Positions 36,275-44,801 of a DNA stretch of 64,000 nt are shown here, one piece after another (positions within the stretch are counted from its first letter, which is position 1; each line of letters begins with the position of its first letter). Below the pieces are notes generated by a model. It searched no databases and was not told where the DNA came from. It saw only the letters and a program-made list of their open reading frames with translations. Location: the NCBI RefSeq assembly GCF_003182275.1, contig NZ_QGTR01000003.1, positions 186,001-250,000 of the forward strand, in the 5' to 3' direction. Made by a program: the position numbers and the translations under genes. Source of the DNA: Hoeflea marina. Lineage in GTDB: Bacteria > Pseudomonadota > Alphaproteobacteria > Rhizobiales > Rhizobiaceae.

Positions 36275-37605
36275 TGCTTGCTCTCTCCAACGAAATTCTC
36301 GGCCTCTACATGATCGGGGCGATGCTGTTCGCCATCTTCATCGGCTTCCCGATCTCGTTCACGCTGATCTTCCTCGGCATCGTCTTCGGCGCGCTCGGCT
36401 TCGGCATGAAGCTCACCATCTTCCTGATGACGCTGCAATTCTACGGCTCGATGATGGAGCAGACGCTGGCCGCCGTGCCGCTGTTCGTGTTCATGGGCTT
36501 CATGATGGAGCAGGCCGGACTGATGGAGCGGCTGTTCAGCGCCATCCAGCTGATGCTGGCGCGGATGAAGGGCTCGCTCTACCTGGCGGTGCTGTTCGTC
36601 TCGGTGATCTTCGGCGCCGCCACCGGCATTGTCGGCGCCTCGGTGACGATCCTCGGCATCATGGCGGCGACCACCATGAGCCGCTCCGGCTACGACGTCC
36701 GGCTGGCGGCGGGCACCATCACCGCCGGCGGCACGCTGGGCATCCTGATCCCGCCCTCGATCATGCTGGTGGTGATGGGGCCGGTGCTGGAAGTTCCAGT
36801 CACCGACCTGTTTGCCGCCGCCATCATCCCCGGCATCATGATGGCGGTGCTCTACACACTCTATACGCTCGGGCGCTGCTGGTTAAATCCGAGCCTTGGC
36901 CCGCCGCTTCCCGAAGACATGATCCCGGAAAACCGTTCCGACATCTGGAAGGAATTCTTCCTCGGCCTGGTGCCGCCGACAGTCCTGATCGCCTTTGCCA
37001 TGGGCTCGATCCTCTCGGGCTGGGCAACCCCGACGGAGGGCGCCGGCATGGGCGCCTTCGGGTCTCTGGTGCTGACCATCGCCTATGGCAAGTTCGGCTG
37101 GAAAAAGACCTATGACGCGCTGATCAAGACGCTGGAGATCTCGGTGCTGATCCTGTTTCTGGTGGCGGCGTCCAATTTCTTCGGCGCGGTGTTCTCGCGG
37201 CTCGGCACACCCTCGATGATCACAGACATCCTGCTCGGCCTCGACTTCGGCCCGAGCATGATCATCATCATGATCCTGACCCTGGTCTTCCTGCTCGGCT
37301 GGCCGCTGGAATGGGTGCCGATCGTGCTGATCATCCTGCCGATCCTGCAGCCGGTGCTGATCGAACTCGATGTCAACATGACCTGGTTCGCCATCCTGGT
37401 GGCGGTCTGCCTGCAGACCGCCTGGCTCAGTCCGCCCGTGGCGCTTTCGGCCTACTTCCTCAAGGGGGTGGCGCCGGACTGGGACCTGAAGGACATCTAT
37501 TACGGCATGATGCAGTTCATGGTGATCCAGCTCATCGGCCTCGGCTTCGTGTTCGTCTTTCCGGAACTGGCGCTTTGGCTGCCGCGCTATCTCTACGGCA
37601 ACTGA
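36274..37605 (+). CDS. TRAP transporter large permease, DctM family
   Basis: A 443-residue permease with about twelve membrane segments. Conserved DctM parts include IFGAATGIVGASVTILG and the GTLGILIPPSI segment. The ATG at 36274 overlaps the dctQ stop; an in-frame GTG 12 bases upstream would lie inside dctQ. It is the last transport gene, and the hpsN-like gene follows after a GC hairpin. Orthologous TRAP systems named hpsKLM accompany hpsNOP in roseobacters. Confidence 0.9.
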   Translation: MLALSNEILGLYMIGAMLFAIFIGFPISFTLIFLGIVFGALGFGMKLTIFLMTLQFYGSMMEQTLAAVPLFVFMGFMMEQAGLMERLFSAIQLMLARMKGSLYLAVLFVSVIFGAATGIVGASVTILGIMAATTMSRSGYDVRLAAGTITAGGTLGILIPPSIMLVVMGPVLEVPVTDLFAAAIIPGIMMAVLYTLYTLGRCWLNPSLGPPLPEDMIPENRSDIWKEFFLGLVPPTVLIAFAMGSILSGWATPTEGAGMGAFGSLVLTIAYGKFGWKKTYDALIKTLEISVLILFLVAASNFFGAVFSRLGTPSMITDILLGLDFGPSMIIIMILTLVFLLGWPLEWVPIVLIILPILQPVLIELDVNMTWFAILVAVCLQTAWLSPPVALSAYFLKGVAPDWDLKDIYYGMMQFMVIQLIGLGFVFVFPELALWLPRYLYGN

Positions 37606-37622
37606 GCCGTTCCGCTCCACCG

Positions 37623-37646
37623 GACCCGCGCCGCGGCGCGCGGGTC
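37623..37646 (+). terminator. GC hairpin between dctM and hpsN
   Basis: GACCCGCGC and GCGCGGGTC make a perfect 9-bp stem with a six-base loop, 17 bases after the dctM stop and 27 bases before the hpsN ATG. It lacks a U tract. It may tune expression between the transport and enzyme halves of the operon. Confidence 0.45.
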
Positions 37647-37673
37647 TCATTCCCCAGCAGAAGCGAGACGACC

Positions 37674-38987
37674 ATGACGATCGAATATCTGAAGAAGGCC
37701 GGCAGGACCTCCCAGACGGACACCGCGGAGACGCGCGCGACGGTGGAAAAGCTGCTCGCCGAGATCGAAGCGGGCGGCGACGAGGCTGCGCGCAGGATCG
37801 CCATCGCGCTTGACCGCTACGATGGCAGCATCGTGCTCGGCCGCGACGAGATCGAGGCGGCGGCGGCGAAGGTGCCTGCGAAGCTGAAGGACGACATCCG
37901 CTTCGCCCACGACAATGTCCGCCGCTTCGCCGAACGGCAGATGCAGAGCCTCAGCGATTTCGAGTACGAGCTCAGCCCCGGCTTCGTCGCCGGACAGAAG
38001 TCCATCCCCTGCCGCGCCGCCGGCTGCTACGTGCCCGGCGGCCGCTACAGCCATGTGGCCTCCGCCATCATGACCGTGACGACGGCCCAGGTGGCAGGCT
38101 GCGACAACATCACCGTGTGCTCGCCGCCGCGGCCGGAGATCGGCATCAATCCAGCCATCGTGTTCACCGCCGACCTCTGCGGCGCCGACCGCATCCTGGC
38201 GCTCGGCGGCGTTCAGGGCGTGGCTGCCCTGGCCTTCGGCCTGTTCGGCGCGCCGCCGGCCGACATCATCGTCGGCCCGGGGAACCAGTTCGTCGCCGAA
38301 GCCAAGCGCATTCTGTTCGGCCGCGTCGGCATCGACATGTTCGCCGGCCCCACCGACAGTCTTATCCTCGCCGATGCCAGCGCCGACGCCGAGATCGTCG
38401 CCGCCGACCTCGTCGGCCAGGCCGAGCACGGCTACAACTCGCCTGTGTGGCTGGTGACAGACAGCCGCGATCTGGCCGAGCGGGTGCTGGCAATCGTTCC
38501 CGGCCTGATCGCCGACCTGCCCGACGCCAACCGCACCAGCGCCGCCGCCGCCTGGCGCGATTATGCCGAGGTGATCCTGTGCGGCAGCCGCGAGGAAATG
38601 GCGACGGTGTCCGATGACGAAGCGCCCGAGCACCTGACCGTGCAGGCGCAGGACCTCGACTGGTGGCGCGACCGTCTCAAATGCTACGGCTCGCTGTTCC
38701 TCGGCGAGGAGACCACGGTGGCCTATGGCGACAAGGCGTCGGGCACCAACCATGTGCTGCCGACCTCGGGGGCCGCGCGCTACACCGGCGGCCTGTCTGT
38801 GCACAAATATCTCAAGATCGTCACCTGGCAGCAGGCGACCCGGGCGGCATCGAAAGACGTGGCGATCGCCACCGCGCGGATCTCGCGGCTCGAGGGCATG
38901 GAGGGGCACGCCCGCACCGCCGACATCCGCCTGCGGAAATATTTCCCAGGCGAGAACTTCGACCTCTCCGCCGCCGGGGATTCGTGA
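37674..38987 (+). CDS. hpsN: Sulfopropanediol 3-dehydrogenase, HisD family
   Basis: A 437-residue member of the histidinol dehydrogenase family that, as HpsN, oxidises 2,3-dihydroxypropane-1-sulfonate to sulfolactate with two NAD+. Typical HpsN sequence includes the start MTIEYLKKAG, AAGCYVPGGRYSHVASAIMT, GPGNQFVAEAKRILFGR and GGLSVHKYLKIVTWQ. Zinc and catalytic ligands fit QAEHGYNSP and the C-terminal EGHARTADIR. It is followed by an SDR and a zinc alcohol dehydrogenase in the order hpsN-hpsO-hpsP and preceded by a TRAP transporter, as in known DHPS loci. It is not next to any histidine biosynthesis gene. Confidence 0.88.
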   Translation: MTIEYLKKAGRTSQTDTAETRATVEKLLAEIEAGGDEAARRIAIALDRYDGSIVLGRDEIEAAAAKVPAKLKDDIRFAHDNVRRFAERQMQSLSDFEYELSPGFVAGQKSIPCRAAGCYVPGGRYSHVASAIMTVTTAQVAGCDNITVCSPPRPEIGINPAIVFTADLCGADRILALGGVQGVAALAFGLFGAPPADIIVGPGNQFVAEAKRILFGRVGIDMFAGPTDSLILADASADAEIVAADLVGQAEHGYNSPVWLVTDSRDLAERVLAIVPGLIADLPDANRTSAAAAWRDYAEVILCGSREEMATVSDDEAPEHLTVQAQDLDWWRDRLKCYGSLFLGEETTVAYGDKASGTNHVLPTSGAARYTGGLSVHKYLKIVTWQQATRAASKDVAIATARISRLEGMEGHARTADIRLRKYFPGENFDLSAAGDS

Positions 38988-38989
38988 GC

Positions 38990-39742
38990 ATGGCGCTGGT
39001 CTTCGATCTCAGCGGCAGGACCGCCTGCGTCACCGGCGCCTCGAGCGGGCTCGGACGGGTGGCGGCCAACGCCCTGGCCGCAGCCGGCGCCCGGGTCGTC
39101 GGCGTGGCGCGCAGGCAGTCGGAGCTCGACGACTGGCGCCGCGAGGCCGGCGGCGAAACCGCTTCGGTGGCCGCCGATCTCGCCGACCGCGGCCGGTTCG
39201 ACGCCACCATCGAGGCCATCATCGCCCCGTTCGGCGCGCCGGACATTCTGGTCAGCGCAGCCGGGATCAACACGAGGCAGCCCGCCGACGAGGTGACGCC
39301 GGCGAACTGGGACCTGACGCTTGACCTCAATCTCAGGGTGCCGTTCTTCCTGGCGCAGGCCTTCGCCCCCGTCATGAAACAGCGGCAGTGGGGCCGGATC
39401 GTCAATTTCGCCTCGTTGCAGAGCCGCCGGGCCTTCGCCTCCGGCATTGCCTATGGAGCCTCCAAGGGGGGCGTCGAGCAGATGACGCGGGCGATGGCGG
39501 AGGCCTGGTCGAAGGACGGCATCAACGCCAACGCACTGGCGCCGGGCTTCTTTCCGACGGAACTGACCAAGGCAGTGTTCGCCGATGCCGCACGGGTGGA
39601 CGCATTGGCACGGCAGACATGCATCGGCCGCAACGGCCGGCCGGAGGACCTGGTCGGACCGCTCCTGTTCCTCTGCAGCGACGCCTCGGCCTATGTCACC
39701 GGCCAGGTGCTGTTCGTCGACGGGGGGTTCACCGCCAAATGA
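38990..39742 (+). CDS. hpsO: SDR-family dehydrogenase, HpsO-like
   Basis: A 250-residue short-chain dehydrogenase. The cofactor motif TGASSGLGR lies near residue 15 and the catalytic YGASK near residue 153, with NFAS as the preceding serine segment. In DHPS loci HpsO and HpsP are thought to interconvert the enantiomers of dihydroxypropanesulfonate through the keto form. The ATG sits 2 bases after the hpsN stop and its own stop overlaps the hpsP start as ATGA. The assignment rests on gene order, since SDR sequences alone are not specific. Confidence 0.75.
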   Translation: MALVFDLSGRTACVTGASSGLGRVAANALAAAGARVVGVARRQSELDDWRREAGGETASVAADLADRGRFDATIEAIIAPFGAPDILVSAAGINTRQPADEVTPANWDLTLDLNLRVPFFLAQAFAPVMKQRQWGRIVNFASLQSRRAFASGIAYGASKGGVEQMTRAMAEAWSKDGINANALAPGFFPTELTKAVFADAARVDALARQTCIGRNGRPEDLVGPLLFLCSDASAYVTGQVLFVDGGFTAK

Positions 39743-40725
39743 AGGCGCTCGTCTACACCGGCCCGCAGACGCTGGAAATGCGCGACATGCCCGTGCCCGC
39801 CGCCGGTCCGGACGAAGCGCTGATCCGTGTCGACAGCTGCGGCATCTGCGGCTCGGACATGCATGCCTGGCAAGGCCATGACGAGCGCCGGCCGGCGCCG
39901 CTGGTGCTGGGTCACGAGGTGGCCGGCGTGGTGGCGGACGGCGTCGGCAAGGGACGCCGGGTGACGGTCAATCCGCTGGTCACCTGCGGCGCCTGCCCCG
40001 CCTGCCGATCCGGACGCACCAATCTCTGCCCCCGCAGGCAGATCATCTCGATGCCGCCGCGCGCGGGCGGATTTGCCTCGCATCTGGCGATGCCGGTCTC
40101 CAATCTCGTCACTGTTCCCGACGACGTAAGCCTCGAAAAGGCCTGCCTTACCGAACCGCTCGCCTGCGGCTGGCACGCGGTACGGCTCGCCGCGGCCGCG
40201 CTCGACCGTCCGCTGGCTGAGGCAGGCTGCCTGGTCATCGGCGGCGGCGCCATCGGATTGGGCGCCGCGCTCGTTCTGGCCGCGCACGGCGCCCGCGGCA
40301 TCCGCGTGGCCGAGCCCAATGCGGCGCGGCGAGCGGCAGTGGCCGGGGCGGGCCCGTTCACCGTGTTCGACCCGGCCAGTGACCGGGTCGAGGACATGGA
40401 TCTGGTGATCGACGGCGTGGGCTTCGCGGCAACGCGGGCGGACGCCTGCAGGGCGGTGCGGCCGGGAGGCGTCATCGTGCATGTCGGGCTGGGCCAGGCC
40501 GAGGGCGGCCTCGACATCCGCCGCATGACGCTGCAGGAGATCAGCTTCATCGGCACCTATACCTATACGGCACAGGATTTCCGCGAGACGGCGGACGCCA
40601 TCTTCGACGGCAGGCTGGGGCCGCTCGACTGGACCGAGACGCGGCCGCTCAAGGACGGCGCCGCGGCCTTCGCCGACATCGCCGGCGGTCTCGTGGCTGC
40701 GCCGAAGGTCGTGCTCCGGCCATAG
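39739..40725 (+). CDS. hpsP: Zinc-dependent alcohol dehydrogenase, HpsP-like
   Basis: A 328-residue medium-chain dehydrogenase with a full zinc set: catalytic CGICGSDMHAW and GHE, and the four structural cysteines in CGACPACRSGRTNLC. The Rossmann motif is GGGAIGLGAALVLAAHG. As HpsP it would act with HpsO in converting DHPS stereoisomers. It is shorter than the usual 340-350 residues. It overlaps hpsO by four bases and is the last gene of the operon, followed by a 15-bp-stem hairpin. Function is inferred from gene order. Confidence 0.75.
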   Translation: MKALVYTGPQTLEMRDMPVPAAGPDEALIRVDSCGICGSDMHAWQGHDERRPAPLVLGHEVAGVVADGVGKGRRVTVNPLVTCGACPACRSGRTNLCPRRQIISMPPRAGGFASHLAMPVSNLVTVPDDVSLEKACLTEPLACGWHAVRLAAAALDRPLAEAGCLVIGGGAIGLGAALVLAAHGARGIRVAEPNAARRAAVAGAGPFTVFDPASDRVEDMDLVIDGVGFAATRADACRAVRPGGVIVHVGLGQAEGGLDIRRMTLQEISFIGTYTYTAQDFRETADAIFDGRLGPLDWTETRPLKDGAAAFADIAGGLVAAPKVVLRP

Positions 40726-40738
40726 GCGCTTCCATGGC

Positions 40739-40784
40739 GCTGAAACCCATCGCGTGAATTGAAAGTCATGCGATGGGTTTCAGC
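40739..40784 (+). terminator. Long perfect hairpin after hpsP, probably part of a rhizobial repeat
   Basis: GCTGAAACCCATCGC and its exact complement form a 15-bp stem around a 16-base loop, starting 14 bases after the hpsP stop. Without a U tract it may act as a bidirectional barrier or a repeat element. The following stretch GATCCCGAAACCGCTC...CTTTCGGATGACATGC resembles a dispersed rhizobial intergenic sequence. The 159-base gap holds no gene. Confidence 0.55.
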
Positions 40785-40884
40785 TCTCCGGACTTGTGCC
40801 CATCGTGATCCCGAAACCGCTCTACACTTTCGGATGACATGCATTGCGCCTGCTCTCGTCCGGCAAGCCAATCCGTCGCCGGCG

Positions 40885-41493
40885 TCAGGGTCGAACCGCG
40901 GAAGGGCGGCCCTGTCCCGGCAGGCCGTCTGCAGCCGCCAGCAGTGCCGCCAAACGTTCGAGCGCCCGGTCCACAATCACATCCGAAGAGGCCGCGATGT
41001 CGAACACGTCGCCCTCCTCGTCGGGCTCGAGCGGCTCCAGAATCGCGAGCTGGCTGTCGAGCAGGGCCGGCCCGACAAAATGGTCGCGCCGGCTGACGAG
41101 CCGCTCGGCGATCAGCGCGCGGCTGCCGGCGAGGTGAAACACATGCATGCCGGCAAGCTGCCCGCGCAGGCGATCGCGATAGACACGCCGCAGCGCCGAG
41201 CAGGCAATCACAACCGGGCGGCCCGTCTCATGGCGCGCCGCGATCGCAGCGGCAGCCACGGCATCGAGCCACGGCAGGCGTTCGGCATCGGTCAGGGGCT
41301 GACCGGCCGACATGGCCGCGCGATTCCGGGCGGAATGGTAATCGTCCGCCTCGACGAACCGCAGGCCGAAACGGGCCGCGAGCCGCCTGCCGACATGGCT
41401 CTTCCCCGCGCCGCACACGCCCATCACCAGGATGAACGCGCCGGGTTGGCCAGGGCTCTCGGCCGGGCTGATGTCCAATTCATGCTGCTCCAT
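40885..41493 (-). CDS. Gluconokinase
   Basis: A 202-residue small kinase of the GntK family that phosphorylates D-gluconate to 6-phosphogluconate. The P-loop is GVCGAGKS near residue 30, a variation of the common GVSGSGKS. FVEADDYH and SCSAL-like IACSALRRVYRDRLRG follow. The length exceeds the usual 165-180 because of N- and C-terminal extensions. The start is either the ATG at 41493 or a GTG two codons earlier; the ribosome site is weak for both. It is a single gene convergent with hpsP; no gluconate transporter is adjacent. Confidence 0.82.
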   Translation of the reverse strand: MEQHELDISPAESPGQPGAFILVMGVCGAGKSHVGRRLAARFGLRFVEADDYHSARNRAAMSAGQPLTDAERLPWLDAVAAAAIAARHETGRPVVIACSALRRVYRDRLRGQLAGMHVFHLAGSRALIAERLVSRRDHFVGPALLDSQLAILEPLEPDEEGDVFDIAASSDVIVDRALERLAALLAAADGLPGQGRPSAVRP

Positions 41494-41671
41494 TTGCACG
41501 ATCAAGCTTGGTGATCGCGCTCGCACTTGTCAATCCGGAGTTCGAACCCGGCGCGGGCATGCCGTCGCCGGGCCCAGGCGATCCGGAGCGCGAACCGGAC
41601 CGCGCCGCCGACCCATACGCGGCCGCCGATTTTCGGAGGCCCAGCCCGCCGCGCCAGTCGGCCGTCCCCGA

Positions 41672-42676
41672 TCAGCCGAGGATTTCGCTCACAGCCACGG
41701 CCCGGCCTTCCTTGACCGATTGCAGCGCCGCCTCGGCAAGCGCCAGCGCCATCAGCCCGTCCTGGCCGTTGGGCGACGGCGCCTTGCCGTTCTTGACCAC
41801 TTCCACGAAGGCGGCGATCTCGGCGGCGTAGGCGTCGGTGTAGCGGGTCATGAAGAAGTCATGCAGCGGCGGTCGCGTGTAGCCGGTCCTGGTGGCGATC
41901 TCCACCGAGATCGGGCGCTGGTTCTCGATCGCCACCGACCCGGTCGAGCCGTGCACCTCCAGCCGCTGGTCATAGCCGTAGCTGGCGCGGCGTGAATTGG
42001 AGATCGAGCAGTGGCGGCCCGATTTCGTGGTCAGCACCACCGAGACGCTGTCGTAGTCGCCGAGTCTTGCGATCTCCGGATCGGTCAGCACCGAGGCGGT
42101 GGCGAAGACCGACACCGGCTCCTCGCCGAGCACGAAGCGGGCCATGTCGAAATCGTGGATGGTCATGTCACGGAAGATGCCGCCCGACACCGCAATGTAG
42201 TCGGCGGGCGGCGCGCCGGGGTCGCGGGAGATGATCTGCACCATCTCGACATCACCGATGGCGCCCTCGTCAATCGCCTTGCGGACGGCGGCGAAATGCG
42301 GGTCGAAACGGCGGTTGAAACCCACCATCAGCTTGCCGCCGGTGCTCTCGACGGTCCTGAGGCACTCCCTGACCCGGTCGAGCGACAAGTCGATCGGCTT
42401 TTCGCAGAACACCGCCTTGCCGGCGCGGACGAAGCGTTCGATCAGGTCGGCATGAGTGTTGGTGGGAGTGCAGATCACCACGGCGTCGATGTCGGCGGCC
42501 AGTTCGATGTCTTCGATCGACCGGACCTCGCAGCCGTAGTGGCTGGCGATGTCGGACGCGGCCCCGGGCATCGCGTCGGCGACCGCGGCCAGCGTCGCGT
42601 CGGGATTTGCATAGATCGCCTTGGCATGGACCTTGCCGATCCGGCCGGCGCCCAGAAGGGCGAAATGAAGTGTCAT
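41672..42676 (-). CDS. iolG: Inositol 2-dehydrogenase (Gfo/Idh/MocA family)
   Basis: A 334-residue oxidoreductase. The Rossmann motif GAGRIGKVH is at residues 8-16, the family lysine lies in the EKPIDL motif, and the active-site GGIFRDMTIHDFDMARF is typical of myo-inositol 2-dehydrogenases. The product would be scyllo-inosose. No other iol genes are beside it, but a degenerate fragment of a sugar ABC-ATPase lies immediately upstream, which suggests remains of a larger inositol locus. Related family members use other polyols, so the substrate is probable, not certain. Confidence 0.82.
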   Translation of the reverse strand: MTLHFALLGAGRIGKVHAKAIYANPDATLAAVADAMPGAASDIASHYGCEVRSIEDIELAADIDAVVICTPTNTHADLIERFVRAGKAVFCEKPIDLSLDRVRECLRTVESTGGKLMVGFNRRFDPHFAAVRKAIDEGAIGDVEMVQIISRDPGAPPADYIAVSGGIFRDMTIHDFDMARFVLGEEPVSVFATASVLTDPEIARLGDYDSVSVVLTTKSGRHCSISNSRRASYGYDQRLEVHGSTGSVAIENQRPISVEIATRTGYTRPPLHDFFMTRYTDAYAAEIAAFVEVVKNGKAPSPNGQDGLMALALAEAALQSVKEGRAVAVSEILG

Positions 42677-42779
42677 CGGGACTGCTTTCGTAGGTTGGTT
42701 GGTCTGCCTGTCTTGGATTTGCCCGGCCGCGGGTAACGGGCCGGGGCCGCCCTGAGCCTGCCCGGCAGTCTATATGCAA

Positions 42780-43075
42780 CTTGCGTCCTCGTGCACGCCA
42801 CTTTTGAGAGCGTTGACGAAAGGTTGCCGTCGGTCCTAGCGGTCTCGACGATGCCGACGATCTCGCCGCGGCGCAACACCCGGATCCTGTCGACGAGATT
42901 GGAGACCGGCCGCAGAACGTGGCTGACCGGGATCGGCGGGATCTTCTGCTGCTGGAGGCGCCGGATGATGTTCTCAACCAGAGTGGACTCCCGCCGAGCG
43001 GTGATGGGTTCGTCGATGACGAAGCGCCAGGAGACGAAGGAGACGGCGCGACGATCGAGATGATCCGCAGCCCCG
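42780..43075 (-). pseudogene. Remnant of a sugar ABC transporter ATP-binding protein
   Basis: On the minus strand one frame reads a Walker-B-like RFVIDEPITA, then ENIIRRLQQQKIPPIPVSH (switch histidine) and LVDRIRVLRRGEIVGIV. This is the order found near the C terminus of sugar-importer ATPases of the FrcA/RbsA type. No Walker A, signature motif or start is present, and the match decays on both sides. It occupies most of the 516-base gap (42677-43192); I see nothing else there. It is probably left from an inositol/sugar ABC system that once adjoined iolG. Confidence 0.6.
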
Positions 43076-43192
43076 GCGTTCGGCCTTGCGTCGGGAGGCC
43101 GGATCCAGCGCGTGGCCGAGGGCGAAGTCGGCCCTTCATGTGCCTGCGGCCGGAACAGCGACCGAAATGCCGGGCGAAACCGCCCGGCCCCG

Positions 43193-44719
43193 TTACATCA
43201 CGGCGCCCATCTGCCAGGGCACGAACTCGGCGCCGCCGAAGCCGAGATTTTCCGAACAGGTCTTCTCGCCCGAGGCGACGCGAATGAAGAGCTCGAAGAG
43301 CTCGCGGCCCTTTTCCTCAAGGCTGACGCCGTCGGTGATGATGTCGCCGCAGTTGATGTCCATGTCCTCGGACATGCGGCCGTACATTTCGGTGTTGGTG
43401 GCGAGCTTGATGCAGGGGGTGGGCTTGTAGCCCGAGACCGAGCCGCGGCCGGTCGTGAAGGCGATCAGATTGGCGCCCGAGGCGATCTGGCCGGTGACCG
43501 AGCAGGGATCGTAGCCGGGGCTGTCCATGAAGACGAAGCCGTGCTCGGTGACAGGCTCGGCAAATTTGTAGACCTGCGTCAGCGGCGCGGTGCCGCCCTT
43601 GGCGACGGCGCCAAGCGACTTTTCCAGGATGGTGGTCAGGCCGCCCTTCTTGTTGCCGGGCGACGGGTTGTTGTCCATCTCTCCGCCATTGCGCGCCGTG
43701 TAATCCTCCCACCAGCGGATGCGCTCGACGATCTTCTCGCCAACTTCCGGCGTTACCGCACGGCGGGTGAGCAGATGCTCGGCGCCGTAGATTTCCGAGG
43801 TTTCCGACAGAATCGTGGTGCCGCCATGGGCCACCAGCATATCCGACGCGGCGCCCAGAGCCGGATTGGCGGTGATGCCGGAATAGCCATCGGAGCCGCC
43901 GCACTGCATGCCGATCATCAGTTCGCTGACCGGCGCAGGGGCGCGCGCCGTCTCGTTCACCCTGGCCGCCATTTCGACCAGCAGCTCGACGCCGCGCTCG
44001 ATCGAGCGGCGGGTGCCGCCGGTCTGCTGGATTGTCATGTACTTGAAATTGCCGTCCGGGCGCATGCGGCCGCGCCCGACGATGTCCGGGATCTGCATGA
44101 CCTCGCAGCCGAGGCCGATGAGCAGGATGGCGCCGAAATTCGGATTGTGGGCATAGCCCTGCAGCGTCCGGAACAGGGTCTCGTAGCCTTCGTCCTTGCC
44201 GGACATGCCGCAGCCGGTGCCGTGCACGATCGGCACCACGCCGTCGACATTGGGGAACCGGTCGAGCAGCCCCTGCTTCTCCACTGCCTCGGCGATGAAG
44301 CGGGCCACCGACCCCGAACAGTTGACCGTAGTGAGAATGCCCAGATAGTTCCGCGTGCCGACCTTGCCGTCGGCGCGGTGGTAGCCCATGAACGTGCGGG
44401 CCTCGTTCGGCGCCGGCAACTGGCGGTGCTCAGTGGCAAAGGCAAAATCCTGGCTGTGGTCGCCCATGCCGAGATTGTGCACATGAATGTGTTCGCCAGG
44501 GGTGATGTCGACCGTGGCGGTGCCGATGATCTGGCCGTAGCGGAAGGCCTGCTCACCCCTGGCAATGGCGCTGGTGGCGATCTTGTGGCCGCGCGGAATC
44601 GCTGCCGGCAAGGGTGCCGCCAGCTCGGCAAGGACTTCGCCGACGGCCAGATCCTTGAGCGCGATAATGAGATTGTCGTCGGCGTGCAGGCGTATCGTGG
44701 TGGGCTGTACGGTTGTCAT
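43193..44719 (-). CDS. UxaA-family altronate dehydratase-like enzyme
   Basis: A 508-residue dehydratase: an N-terminal SAF domain (about residues 8-95, with HIHVHNLGMGDH) and a C-terminal UxaA domain (GYHRADGKVGTRNYLG, IVHGTGCGMSG, MQCGGSDGYSG). The family dehydrates aldonates or aldarates (altronate, galactarate) to 2-keto-3-deoxy acids using a metal. The ATG at 44719 is preferred; start codons further upstream exist. It is divergent from a GntR regulator and shares an operator-like site with the rest of the sugar cluster, so the substrate is probably the aldonate made by that cluster's lactonase. The sulfolactate lyase SuyAB is related but fits less well. Confidence 0.85.
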   Translation of the reverse strand: MTTVQPTTIRLHADDNLIIALKDLAVGEVLAELAAPLPAAIPRGHKIATSAIARGEQAFRYGQIIGTATVDITPGEHIHVHNLGMGDHSQDFAFATEHRQLPAPNEARTFMGYHRADGKVGTRNYLGILTTVNCSGSVARFIAEAVEKQGLLDRFPNVDGVVPIVHGTGCGMSGKDEGYETLFRTLQGYAHNPNFGAILLIGLGCEVMQIPDIVGRGRMRPDGNFKYMTIQQTGGTRRSIERGVELLVEMAARVNETARAPAPVSELMIGMQCGGSDGYSGITANPALGAASDMLVAHGGTTILSETSEIYGAEHLLTRRAVTPEVGEKIVERIRWWEDYTARNGGEMDNNPSPGNKKGGLTTILEKSLGAVAKGGTAPLTQVYKFAEPVTEHGFVFMDSPGYDPCSVTGQIASGANLIAFTTGRGSVSGYKPTPCIKLATNTEMYGRMSEDMDINCGDIITDGVSLEEKGRELFELFIRVASGEKTCSENLGFGGAEFVPWQMGAVM

Positions 44720-44788
44720 CGAGCTTTCCATGAGTGTAATAGCCCAACCCCGCAAGCCGGCATCGGCTTGACAGAATGCAGGCGCTAG

Positions 44789-44800
44789 CTAACATATTAG
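44789..44800. promoter_or_regulatory. Operator-like site 1, CTAACATATTAG
   Basis: This 12-mer ends one base before the gntR ATG (44802) and lies in the divergent gap to the UxaA-family gene. The extended form continues TATG, giving CTAACATRYTAGYRTG in common with the sites at 49420 and 54112. The position over the gntR start suggests autorepression by that regulator. Confidence 0.6.
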
Positions 44801-44801
44801 T

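Noticed and set aside
37674-38987. Histidinol dehydrogenase of histidine biosynthesis
   Set aside because: The N terminus and the GGLSVHKYLKIVTWQ region are of HpsN type, and the neighbours are a TRAP transporter and hpsO/hpsP-like genes rather than his genes.
41536-41552. Sequence resembling a tRNA T-arm (CCGGG-TTCGAAC-TCCGG on the minus strand)
   Set aside because: No D-arm, anticodon arm or matching acceptor strand could be found upstream, and no integrase is nearby, so a tRNA gene or attachment-site remnant is not supported.
43193-44719. A fused sulfolactate sulfo-lyase (SuyAB) that would complete DHPS degradation
   Set aside because: SuyAB is in the same superfamily, but the sequence reads as altronate-dehydratase type (GYHRADGKVGTRNY) and the gene shares its operator with the sugar regulon, not with the hps operon.
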